This document shows positions 33,230-40,577 of a DNA stretch of 55,217 nucleotides, in pieces. The DNA comes from WJKR01 sp964556395. GTDB lineage: Archaea; Nanobdellota; Nanobdellia; Woesearchaeales; WJKR01. The notes under the pieces were generated by a model. That model was not told the origin of the DNA. It saw only the letters and a list, made by a program, of their open reading frames with translations, and ran no database searches. The position numbers and the translations under genes were made by a program. Positions within the stretch are counted from its first letter, which is position 1, and each line of letters starts with the position of its first letter. Location of the stretch: positions 1-55,217 of the forward strand of contig CAZKVR010000006.1 in assembly GCA_964556395.1 (NCBI GenBank), written 5' to 3'.

Positions 33230-34123
33230 GTGGTCAAGACAGACAAGAGGAAGAGAGCGAGACAGATACGACGACAACAGAAACAAGAGGGACGCATAGA
33301 GTCTCCGGAACCGTTCCTTCTCGAGCACCAGGACGGCGTCGTCCTAGGATATGTCAAAGGCACGCACGTAGTCATCAAGAGATCCGAAGGTGACATACGG
33401 TCCTACGACGACCTCATCCAGAAAGCGTTCCCCGAAGGCACGATCCCGGCCAACAACGACTGGAAGTGGTACTTCGGACCAAAGGACGTAGCGAAGCGCG
33501 CCAAGCAGCTCTACTTCAACGACAAAGGCTACGACTGGCTCCTGGGCAGCCTCAACCACGCACCCCATAAGGATGGTCGTCCGGCCACCGGAATGGTGAA
33601 CCCCGAACCGAGCCTCGTCTGCCTGTACAAGCCCAAAGAACGAAGCCACATCATCGGAGAATCGACCTTCACCACGCCCGCCACCAAGCAAGGCAAGCGG
33701 GACTACCGGGTCTGGAACCCCCTCATCTTCTCCGAAGAGCAGACATCGGTCGACGACAAGGTCGAGTGGTCGGGAGCCACGCTCGCCAACGAGAAGCACA
33801 ACAAGTTCTCATACCACGCGCCACCCTCCACCCTCCACGTGCCTGCAGACCAGGCCGAGGTCAAGGCGAAAGGCATAGAAGACATAATAGAATACGTCAA
33901 CACCATGCCCGGCGCGCAGGACGTCCTCATAGCCCTCCAGGACAGGCACTTCAGGGAGGAAGGCATCCAACCGGTACACGAGGAACGACTCCAGTACAGC
34001 CCCCGGCAAGGAAAGGTGATAGACCTCAGATCGCAAGAGCTGGCCCAGAAGAACAAGCGGCACCCCATGAGGAGTCCTTGGGCCCGCTACGGCGGCATAC
34101 CCTTGTCGAAGAAGAAATTCTAG
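33230..34123 (+). CDS. hypothetical basic protein (297 aa)
   Basis: I do not recognise a family. The protein is soluble and begins with a very basic segment (KTDKRKRARQIRRQQKQ), so nucleic-acid binding is possible. The middle is rich in aromatic residues (NNDWKWYFGP, GYDWLLGSLNH). The C-terminus is again basic (LSKKKF). No catalytic signature is seen. The GTG start follows GGGGAGCTGAAGG, and a TATA box (ATCTTTATAACC) lies near 33190. It overlaps the convergent presenilin gene by 4 bp. Confidence 0.75.
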   Translation: MVKTDKRKRARQIRRQQKQEGRIESPEPFLLEHQDGVVLGYVKGTHVVIKRSEGDIRSYDDLIQKAFPEGTIPANNDWKWYFGPKDVAKRAKQLYFNDKGYDWLLGSLNHAPHKDGRPATGMVNPEPSLVCLYKPKERSHIIGESTFTTPATKQGKRDYRVWNPLIFSEEQTSVDDKVEWSGATLANEKHNKFSYHAPPSTLHVPADQAEVKAKGIEDIIEYVNTMPGAQDVLIALQDRHFREEGIQPVHEERLQYSPRQGKVIDLRSQELAQKNKRHPMRSPWARYGGIPLSKKKF

Positions 34124-35076
34124 AACAGGAACGTCAAGACCCAGCCCGCCAGGCAGCCGACGCTGATGAAAGGCATGGCCGGGTAGAACCGGTCCTTCTT
34201 CGCCGCGAAGAACAGCCACGCCACCGCAGCCGTCGCCCCCAGGCTGACGAGCAACGAGACGCCGAAACCCTGTGCCAAGGCCTGCTGGAACACGACGCCC
34301 TGGCCGACGAGGCTCGCGACGCGCTCCTGCAACACCACGCCCGAGAACAACAACGGGAAGGTGATGTCGCCCCCGCCGAGGATGGCGCTCTTCACGCCAC
34401 CCTTAGAAGCCTTCTTCACACCCTTCTTGGAGGTCTGCGCCTGCTTGGGCAACCGCATGCTGACACCCTTCTTCCCATCGTAAGGCACGACCAGCCCTGC
34501 GAACGCGTTGCTGCCAGTAATAAATTGTGCCATCGTCACCATGTGCTTGCTCTTCCACACCGCAATCATGTCGTAGACGCTGATGAGCGCTAACAGGATT
34601 ATCATCCAGAACACGTTCAGGATGGGCACCAGCAACACCGCGATGCCGGAGTACATGAGCACCTCCGCCACGTTGTACACGATCAGGTTCGGACGCCACA
34701 TCTTCCACGCAGCCAGGACCAGCGCGACTATGAACGCCGCCAACGGGTGGAGGACGACGCCGAGCGCGATGGTCGTCGCCAGGACGATGGCTATGAAGAA
34801 CCACGTCCGCCAGATACCAACCTTGCCATACTTCGCGATGAGCAACAACAACCCCGTCCCGATGCCGACGCCGATGAGGATGTACGCCAGGCTGCCAGCC
34901 CCCTCGGTCTCAGGACGCTCGCCCACGATAGTGTCCTCGTAAGCCGGCGTGCACGTCACGTTGTCATCCTCGCACGTCACGGACTCCAACGACTCCCCGA
35001 CGAGGAACAAGCCCACGACTTGGGAGAGGACGAACACGCCGATAAGGATGAGCGTGACCGGCAGGTTGTGCTTCAT
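34120..35076 (-). CDS. presenilin/SPP-family intramembrane aspartyl protease
   Basis: This 318-residue protein has about nine membrane helices and cleaves peptide bonds inside the membrane. Key motifs are in order: the YD motif in ISVYDMIAVWKS (about 168-179), the GxGD motif in ILGGGDITFPLLFSG (about 232-246), and the PAL-type motif as YPAMPFISVGC near 296. Both catalytic Asp residues are therefore present. A hydrophilic loop rich in Lys lies before the GxGD helix, as in archaeal homologues. An extracytoplasmic loop near the N-terminus has two cysteines (VTCEDDNVTC). The ATG is about 27 nt from TATA box CCTTAAATACG. Substrates might be signal peptides or anchored envelope proteins. Confidence 0.9.
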   Translation of the reverse strand: MKHNLPVTLILIGVFVLSQVVGLFLVGESLESVTCEDDNVTCTPAYEDTIVGERPETEGAGSLAYILIGVGIGTGLLLLIAKYGKVGIWRTWFFIAIVLATTIALGVVLHPLAAFIVALVLAAWKMWRPNLIVYNVAEVLMYSGIAVLLVPILNVFWMIILLALISVYDMIAVWKSKHMVTMAQFITGSNAFAGLVVPYDGKKGVSMRLPKQAQTSKKGVKKASKGGVKSAILGGGDITFPLLFSGVVLQERVASLVGQGVVFQQALAQGFGVSLLVSLGATAAVAWLFFAAKKDRFYPAMPFISVGCLAGWVLTFLF

Positions 35077-35108
35077 AAGCCCGGAAACAAGACCTGGCGT
35101 ATTTAAGG

Positions 35109-35876
35109 TTATGGGTGTCGGGCGTGCTTCTCGATGACCTCGAGGTACCGCTTGTCGAGTCCTCCGAGGCGGAACACGACAGCGGTGGAGACGCCGAGTT
35201 CTTGACAGAACGAGAGGTCCCGGTCCAACCCTTCAGGGCTGAGCTTCGGCTCGTCGCCCATGACCCCTGTGGCGATGGTGCCTAGCCCTAGCTGCAGTCT
35301 TCGTCCAGCTTCTTTCGAGAGCGTCTTGAGCCGTCGCCGTATCCTCTGCAGGGTCTGCTTGTCACCTGACATGCTGGTGTAGTACATGACAATCTTGGTG
35401 TGAGGGTGTTTGTCAAGAGGGTATGACACGCCGAGGCGTTCCAGCCATCTCCGCCGCCTCTCGCTCCAGGGAGCGTACTCCGCCGTGCGTACGTCGACGC
35501 CCCGCTTCGCAGCCCCTTCGAACAACCGTTCGATGCGCTTCTTGTTCCTGAAGAACGAGCACAAGCCCGAAAAGGAGGTGTTCTTTGGGAACGGCAGTTC
35601 GAGGTCGAGCAACACCTTCCCGTCCGCCAGCGAGAGCTCCTCTTCCACCCGCCCGAGCTCTGATGGCTTCGAGAACGGCGACACCCAGTACGTCCCTTCC
35701 AGGACTGGCCAGTAGGCCGCTTCCGCTTTCGGGTTGATGGTCGCTACCCGTTCCCGCAACGCTTCGAACTCCTCCAGCGACCGGGCGGCCACGTAGACCG
35801 TCGTGGGGAAGGTGACGAGTTCTAGCTTCTCGAGGTTCTCCACGGTCGGGTACTCCTCGAAAAAGTCGATCCTCAT
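35109..35876 (-). CDS. hypothetical protein (255 aa)
   Basis: I do not recognise a family. The protein is soluble with alternating strand and helix (VTFPTTVYVAARSLEEF, then GKVLLDLELPFP, then TKIVMYYTSM, then LGLGTIATGVMGDEP). That layout would suit a TIM-barrel-like fold. LSPEGLDRDLSFCQELGV and ending DKRYLEVIEKHA look like the last barrel helices. The ATG was chosen because a TATA-like AATTTTATATT lies about 27 nt upstream (leaderless). Longer in-frame starts would read through that promoter. It is divergent from the COG1325 gene, with an 80-bp gap. Confidence 0.7.
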   Translation of the reverse strand: MRIDFFEEYPTVENLEKLELVTFPTTVYVAARSLEEFEALRERVATINPKAEAAYWPVLEGTYWVSPFSKPSELGRVEEELSLADGKVLLDLELPFPKNTSFSGLCSFFRNKKRIERLFEGAAKRGVDVRTAEYAPWSERRRRWLERLGVSYPLDKHPHTKIVMYYTSMSGDKQTLQRIRRRLKTLSKEAGRRLQLGLGTIATGVMGDEPKLSPEGLDRDLSFCQELGVSTAVVFRLGGLDKRYLEVIEKHARHP

Positions 35877-35955
35877 GGGCTTCCATAGGTGGAAGTCCAA
35901 TATAAAATTGCCTGTTTGAATAACCTTTAAGTAATATCCCTCATCCACGTGGCTC

Positions 35956-36393
35956 ATGAAGCTCGCCCACGCCGTCAACCTGAGAACGTTCATCAAGCCG
36001 GAAGACGACTATGAAGCTGACAAGCAGGCCTTCCTGGGACTCATCCCGTTCTCTCTCGAGGACGAGAAGGTCCCCTTGCAAGAGACCGATGCGAAGGGTT
36101 TCAACGAACGCCAGATAGTCATCCTCGAGGTGCAGTTGGACAAGCAGCGCCATGTCAAGGCCTTCCTGGAAAAGCTCCAGGCGGAATTGTCAGGTGCCCA
36201 GAAGCAGCAGCTCCTGGAACAGGACGACCGCCTCGACGACGAGTGCGACTTCTACCTCCGCTTCCGCAAAAAAGACCTGCCGAGGCTCGTCCTCACCGAC
36301 AAGGGCGACTGCGTCCACGTCAGGCTCTCCATAGCCGCGTTCCCGAAGAAGCGCGAGAACGCCCGAGAAGCCGTCAAGGAAATCTTTAAGTAA
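35956..36393 (+). CDS. RNA-binding protein, COG1325 / PF01877 family
   Basis: This 145-residue protein matches the archaeal RNA-binding family once called DUF54 or 'exosome subunit'. It opens with a beta-strand AHAVNLRTFIKPEDDYEADK. Conserved ILEVQLDKQRHVKAFLEKL and the RLDDECDFYLRFRK block (about 96-108) carry the family's aromatic and charged residues, and SIAAFPKKRENAREAVKEIF closes it. The usual HGNP loop reads GFNERQ. A role in RNA processing is likely. TATA box CCTTTAAGTAAT is about 26 nt before the ATG (leaderless). It heads a close row with the PHP gene and trpS, each with its own TATA box. Confidence 0.8.
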   Translation: MKLAHAVNLRTFIKPEDDYEADKQAFLGLIPFSLEDEKVPLQETDAKGFNERQIVILEVQLDKQRHVKAFLEKLQAELSGAQKQQLLEQDDRLDDECDFYLRFRKKDLPRLVLTDKGDCVHVRLSIAAFPKKRENAREAVKEIFK

Positions 36394-36414
36394 CCTCCTC
36401 TTTTCCAGGGAGCC

Positions 36415-37113
36415 ATGCGCATCGTCAACCCCGACTCGGACCATCACATGCACACGGTCAACTTCTCCGACGGCCTCAACACCATGGACGAGATGGTCGT
36501 CCACGCCGGCAAGCTCGGCCTCAAGGAAGTGACTTTCACGGACCACTCCGACGCCCACTCCTTGACGTTCGGTCGTCCGAGGACTTCTGCGTTCCTCACC
36601 GCGAAGCGCTGGCGCAACGTCCACAACGACGTCAAGGTCGAGCTCATGGTCGAGGGAGACCTCCTTGACCCTGAGGGTGACGTCTGCGCCACCATCCACG
36701 ACAAGGAGTGCGAACGGTTCATACTCTCAGCCCATCCACGGGTCTTCAAGGAGCGCGAGAAGGTGACCGAAGCGTACCTCAACGCAATCAGGCGCTTCCA
36801 CGAACGCATCATATGCGTAGGACACCTCGACGCCGTCTACTTCAAGGACCACGTCGACGTCCGACGCGTCGTTGAGGAAGCGAACAGGTACGGCGTCCCG
36901 GTCGAGCTCAACGGCTCCGGACTGCTGAAGGGGTCGAGCGTCCACAACCACACCAGGACCATCCTGGAGTGCGCCGACAGGGTGATGGTGAACAGCGACG
37001 CCCACTCCCTCTCCGACCTGGAGGACGGCCGGAAGGCTGCTTTCGACTTCCTCAAGGACAACGGCTTCCTCGAAATGGTTGAGAACCGCGACGGGATAGA
37101 AATGCTTAAATAA
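36415..37113 (+). CDS. PHP-domain phosphoesterase
   Basis: This 232-residue PHP-fold metal-dependent phosphoesterase has DSDHHMHTVNFSDG (about 7-20), the first metal motif with HxH. FTDHSDAHS (about 41-49) is the second, followed by a Glu in LMVEGDLL and the His in ILSAHPR and VGHLDAVY. NSDAHSL near 200 is the last motif. These match histidinol-phosphatase/PolX-type PHP proteins. The reaction is probably hydrolysis of a small phosphate ester. A TATA-like TCTTTAAGTAAC is 29 nt upstream, so the mRNA may be leaderless. It is 21 bp after the COG1325 gene. Confidence 0.87.
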   Translation: MRIVNPDSDHHMHTVNFSDGLNTMDEMVVHAGKLGLKEVTFTDHSDAHSLTFGRPRTSAFLTAKRWRNVHNDVKVELMVEGDLLDPEGDVCATIHDKECERFILSAHPRVFKEREKVTEAYLNAIRRFHERIICVGHLDAVYFKDHVDVRRVVEEANRYGVPVELNGSGLLKGSSVHNHTRTILECADRVMVNSDAHSLSDLEDGRKAAFDFLKDNGFLEMVENRDGIEMLK

Positions 37114-37134
37114 CTCTCGGAACCCTCAAGTACC

Positions 37135-38247
37135 ATGCAGTTCGACCCGTGGAACGTGGACGGTGACATCGACTACGCCAAGCTCGTCAAGGAGTTCGGC
37201 ATAGAACCCCTGAACGAGCTCCCGGAAGTCTTCCGGAACAACGTCTTGTTCCGGCGCAAGGTCGTCTTCGCCCACCGCGACTTCGGACGCATCATGGCCC
37301 GCATCCGCGACAAGAAGCCGTTCGTCATGATGACAGGCCTCATGCCTACGGGGAAGATGCACATCGGACACATGCTCGTAGCCCAGCAGATGATCTTCTA
37401 CCAGTCCTTGGGCGCCAAGCTCTACATCTGCGTGGCCGACGTCGAAGCATACCATGCCAGAGGGCTCTCGCTCAAGGAGGCCCGGAAGATAGCGGTCGAG
37501 GAATACCTCCTCAACTACATCGCCCTCGGCCTCAAGCCGGAGAACGTCGACGTCTACTTCCAGTCCGACCGCTCGCCTGATGGGAAGAAGGCGGGCGCGT
37601 TCTACCGCCTCCAGAACCTCCTCGCACGCCACGCCACGTTCAACGAGTTCAAAGCCGTGTATGGTGAGGTGACGCCTGGCAAGATGGTCTCTGCGGTCAT
37701 GCAGGCGTCGGACATGCTACACCCCCAGCTCCCCGAGTATGAGGGGAAGGTCCCCGTCGTCGTCCCCGTCGGCATCGACCAGGACCCCCACCTACGCCTC
37801 GCCCGGGACATGGCGAAGCGCATCAAGGAGTCGTCATTCACCACCCTCGCCTCGACCTACCACCTCTTCATGCCCGGCCTCGGCGGTGGCAAGATGTCGG
37901 CCTCCAAGCCGGAATCCTACGTCGCCCTGACCGACACGCCCAAGGAGGCTGCGAAGAAGATCAACAAGTACGCCTTCTCGGGCGGCCAGCCCACGGTGGA
38001 GGAGCACCGCGAGAAGGGCGGCGACCCCGACGTGGATGTCAGCTTCCAGTACCTCAAGTGCTGGTTTGAGCCCGATGATGACAAGCTCCAAGAGCTCTAC
38101 GACGACTACAAGTCGGGGAAATTGTTGACGGGCGAGCTCAAGAAATACCTCATCGGCAAGCTCCAGCCCTTCCTTGAGGACCTGGCTGCGAAGCGCGAGG
38201 AAGCCCGGATACAGCTTCCGAAGTTCCTCTCCGATGGCAAAATATAA
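37135..38247 (+). CDS. trpS: tryptophanyl-tRNA synthetase, archaeal/eukaryotic type
   Basis: This class Ic synthetase of 370 residues attaches tryptophan to tRNA-Trp. MTGLMPTGKMHIGHM holds the HIGH motif (near residue 75). VPVGIDQDPHLRLARD is the family's adenylate-site block (near 208). KMSAS in GGGKMSASKPES (near 250) is the form of KMSKS seen in archaeal and eukaryotic TrpRS. The N-terminal FDPWNV motif is also typical. Length is normal. TATA box GCTTAAATAAC is about 27 nt before the ATG, so it has a leaderless transcript, in contrast to leuS. Confidence 0.93.
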   Translation: MQFDPWNVDGDIDYAKLVKEFGIEPLNELPEVFRNNVLFRRKVVFAHRDFGRIMARIRDKKPFVMMTGLMPTGKMHIGHMLVAQQMIFYQSLGAKLYICVADVEAYHARGLSLKEARKIAVEEYLLNYIALGLKPENVDVYFQSDRSPDGKKAGAFYRLQNLLARHATFNEFKAVYGEVTPGKMVSAVMQASDMLHPQLPEYEGKVPVVVPVGIDQDPHLRLARDMAKRIKESSFTTLASTYHLFMPGLGGGKMSASKPESYVALTDTPKEAAKKINKYAFSGGQPTVEEHREKGGDPDVDVSFQYLKCWFEPDDDKLQELYDDYKSGKLLTGELKKYLIGKLQPFLEDLAAKREEARIQLPKFLSDGKI

Positions 38248-38285
38248 AAACCACTCTTGTCCAAGGGTCTCTAGAGGTGAGTCTC

Positions 38286-38795
38286 GTGCAACCGCATCAC
38301 AGCCCGTTGTCCAACACGTACGTCCTGCTCAGTATCTTCGGTATGATAGTAGCCGCCGCCATCTGGAGCCTTACGCCCTCGTGGGGGTTCCTCATACTGT
38401 TGTTCAGCATCATCACGTTCATCGCCAGCTTCATCAGCGCCGTGAGGGCGCCGCTCAAGTCCGACGAGGAGATAGAGCTTGCCGTGCACGAGCGCTACCA
38501 CGGCCGACGATACCCTGACACCGACCTCCACCACGGCCACGTCCCGGCGCAGAAGAAGTACTTGCACACGAGGCACAAGAAGAAGCTCGTCCACCACCAC
38601 GTGTCCTCTGAGGAGTCCAAGAAGACAAAGCGGAAGTCGAAATCCTCGAAGAAGGCTTCTACCAGGAAGTCCACGAAGAAGTCCGCTTCCAAGAGGAAAA
38701 CCCCTTCCAAGAAGTCGACGAGGAAGGCTGCGAGCAAGAAATCCTCCAAGCGGGCCGCGAAGAAGACGAAGAAGTCTTCCCGTAAGAAGCGATAA
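38286..38795 (+). CDS. two-helix membrane protein with histone-H1-like Lys-rich tail
   Basis: About 169 residues. Two membrane helices (about 11-30 and 33-52) form a hairpin at the N-terminus. A His-rich linker (HERYHGRRYPDTDLHHGHV, then KKLVHHHV) follows. The last 60 or so residues are almost only Lys, Ser, Arg, Ala and Thr, in KKS/KKA repeats like histone H1 and chlamydial Hc1-type tails. This could bind DNA or RNA at the membrane. Family unknown. The GTG at 38286 was chosen because GAGGTGA lies 5 nt upstream. An in-frame GTG at 38277 overlaps that site. TATA-like AAAATATAAAAACC lies near 38243. It ends 2 bp before the methyltransferase start. Confidence 0.75.
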   Translation: MQPHHSPLSNTYVLLSIFGMIVAAAIWSLTPSWGFLILLFSIITFIASFISAVRAPLKSDEEIELAVHERYHGRRYPDTDLHHGHVPAQKKYLHTRHKKKLVHHHVSSEESKKTKRKSKSSKKASTRKSTKKSASKRKTPSKKSTRKAASKKSSKRAAKKTKKSSRKKR

Positions 38796-38797
38796 CC

Positions 38798-39511
38798 ATG
38801 GAGCAGTACCGTAGCCTCGCCAGGTTCTACGACCTCACCTACGAGGAGAGGGGCAAGGATTACAAACGGGAAGTGGCTTATCTCCAGGACGTCATCAGGC
38901 GTTTCAAGAAGTCCGGCGGCAAGAAGCTTCTTGATGTCGCCTGCGGTACTGGAGAACACCTCAAACACTTCAAGGCCTTCGACAGGACTGGCTTGGACCT
39001 CAACGGAGGAGTGCTGGTAGAGGCTCGCAAGAAACTCCCGAAGACGACGTTTCTACAGGCGGACATGACCTCGTTCTCCCTCGACCAGGAGTTCGACGTC
39101 ATCACATGCCTGTTCAGCAGCATCGGCTACGTCCATACCAAGACCAACTTGCAGAAGACGTGCAGGAACTTCGCACGCCACCTCAAGCCGGGAGGCGTCG
39201 CACTCATCGAGCCGTGGTTCTCCCCTGGCGAGTTCAAGGACCGCCACGTCAGCTTCACTCCGGTCGAGAAGCCAGGCCTCTCGATAGCGAGGATGGGTGA
39301 GACGCGGAAGCGCAAGCGCGACTGCACCGTCACGTTCCACTGGCTCATCGGCGAGCATGGGGAAGGCGTCCGGTACGTCAAGGACGAGCAGGTCCTAGGA
39401 CTCTTCACGGAAGAGGAGACTGTCGCGGCTCTGGAGCGAGCCGGCTTCCGGGTGAAGCATTACAAGAAGGGTCCTGCCGGCAGGGGCTTGTACGTCGCCG
39501 TCAAGGAATGA
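38798..39511 (+). CDS. SAM-dependent methyltransferase
   Basis: This 237-residue class I methyltransferase has the SAM-binding motif LLDVACGTGEHL (about 47-58), the acidic end of strand 2 in FDRTGLDLNGG, motif II around LQADMTSF and motif III in HLKPGGVALIEPW. The N-terminal YDLTYEERGKDYKREV fits small-molecule methyltransferases of the Methyltransf_11/25 type. The substrate is unknown. It starts 2 bp after the Lys-rich membrane protein gene, so the two are probably cotranscribed. Confidence 0.88.
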   Translation: MEQYRSLARFYDLTYEERGKDYKREVAYLQDVIRRFKKSGGKKLLDVACGTGEHLKHFKAFDRTGLDLNGGVLVEARKKLPKTTFLQADMTSFSLDQEFDVITCLFSSIGYVHTKTNLQKTCRNFARHLKPGGVALIEPWFSPGEFKDRHVSFTPVEKPGLSIARMGETRKRKRDCTVTFHWLIGEHGEGVRYVKDEQVLGLFTEEETVAALERAGFRVKHYKKGPAGRGLYVAVKE

Positions 39512-39513
39512 GA

Positions 39514-40305
39514 TTATTTCTTCTTCAGGTACTTGTTGAACCCTGACTGCTTGCTGAAGAACTTGGCCGAGTGCGAGATCTTGCTCATCTTCGTCATCTT
39601 GCCCGTTCGCATCAGCCGTGCGATGCGCGCGATCCTCGCCACGCGCGCCACCTTGGCGAGCTGGAACACGCCCGTCAACGGCACCACGCTGATGATGTCC
39701 GGCCAGTGGTGCTTGAGGAACGGCCACACGCCCTTCGCCCGCGTGATGAGGATGACGAGGTCTATGACGAAGACCGCGATGATGACGTACGACAGGTATT
39801 GCAGCACCGGTGTCAGGCCGTTGGTGTAGAAAAACACTTCCAGTATGAAGATGACGAACGCCGCGCACACCGCCGCGAAGATGACAGTGTTCCAGAACGA
39901 CTCCTTCTTCGGGTCCTGGAACTCGACGGGCTCGTCGTCATCCTGGTCCAACCCCTCGTAGGACGAGCCGTACTTGAACACCAGTTTCAGCCCTACGACC
40001 ACGCCGGCCGAGGCCGTGAAGATGATGAAGTTGCGCAGCATCTCCTCGAAGTTGTTCAATAGCTCGAGCCCTGTCAGGTAGTCCTGGATGGCCGTGGTGG
40101 AGACGATGAACACACCCGTGGCTAGCAGGAAGTGCAACTCCCGTTCTTCTTCCACGTTGAGGAGTCCTACGAAGGCGCCGGTGATGATGAGCAGCAATAG
40201 CGTGATGGTCTCCATCTCCAGCGTGACCTGGAACGCCCCTGAGAGTATGGCTATGAGCGCTCCCAGGATGAAGAAGTACGTCCCGACGCGTTGGATGTCC
40301 ACCAT
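39514..40305 (-). CDS. membrane protein with voltage-sensor-like domain, no pore
   Basis: This 263-residue protein has three or four N-terminal membrane helices, an acidic linker (LDQDDDEPVEFQD), then a second set of helices. The second set reads like the S1-S4 sensor of voltage-gated cation channels: an S2/S3 with DLVILITRAKGVWPFLKHHWPDIISVVP, then an S4-like helix with a basic residue at every third position (AKVARVARIARIARLMR, about 213-229). The protein ends soon after in a basic tail. No S5-P-loop-S6 pore follows, so it is a sensor without a channel, or an assembly partner. The ATG is about 27 nt from a TATATA box shared with the divergent small gene. Confidence 0.75.
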   Translation of the reverse strand: MVDIQRVGTYFFILGALIAILSGAFQVTLEMETITLLLLIITGAFVGLLNVEEERELHFLLATGVFIVSTTAIQDYLTGLELLNNFEEMLRNFIIFTASAGVVVGLKLVFKYGSSYEGLDQDDDEPVEFQDPKKESFWNTVIFAAVCAAFVIFILEVFFYTNGLTPVLQYLSYVIIAVFVIDLVILITRAKGVWPFLKHHWPDIISVVPLTGVFQLAKVARVARIARIARLMRTGKMTKMSKISHSAKFFSKQSGFNKYLKKK

Positions 40306-40327
40306 GGTTGCACCATGTCACGAAACG

Positions 40328-40336
40328 TTTATATAT
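40328..40336. promoter_or_regulatory. shared palindromic TATA box for two divergent leaderless genes
   Basis: TTTATATAT contains a self-complementary TATATA at 40330-40335. The minus-strand ATG at 40305 and the plus-strand ATG at 40359 both lie about 27 nt from its centre. No other TATA box is visible in the 53-bp gap. Confidence 0.6.
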
Positions 40337-40358
40337 CCTCGCTTTTACGCTGTTTCCT

Positions 40359-40577
40359 ATGAGGCTCGTGCTCGTCTTCCTCGCCATCATCACGTTCTGC
40401 TTCGCACTCGGCAGCATGTTCCTCTCCTTGCTGGCCGCCACCGGCACGGTGGATGTGACACCTGAACCCGCCGTTTCTGCGGAGGGGTCTCCCACCACGA
40501 CAGGTTACGTCTCCATCGACGTCAGGCCTTCCCAGGCTGCAGCACCGGTGAACGCTTCAGAGCATCCTCAGTCTTGA
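40359..40577 (+). CDS. small secreted or membrane-anchored protein
   Basis: This 72-residue protein has a hydrophobic N-terminal helix (LVLVFLAIITFCFALG, then SMFLSLLAA) that is a signal anchor or signal peptide. A Pro/Thr/Ser/Ala-rich tail with one NAS sequon follows. No family is recognised. The ATG was chosen because it lies about 27 nt from the TATATA box. An earlier in-frame ATG at 40308 lies upstream of the TATA box. It overlaps the end of the convergent ppsA gene by 10 bp. Confidence 0.6.
   Translation: MRLVLVFLAIITFCFALGSMFLSLLAATGTVDVTPEPAVSAEGSPTTTGYVSIDVRPSQAAAPVNASEHPQS

Noticed and set aside
40308..40358. Upstream ATG for the small secreted protein
   Set aside because: It lies before the TATA box, so it would not be in the transcript.
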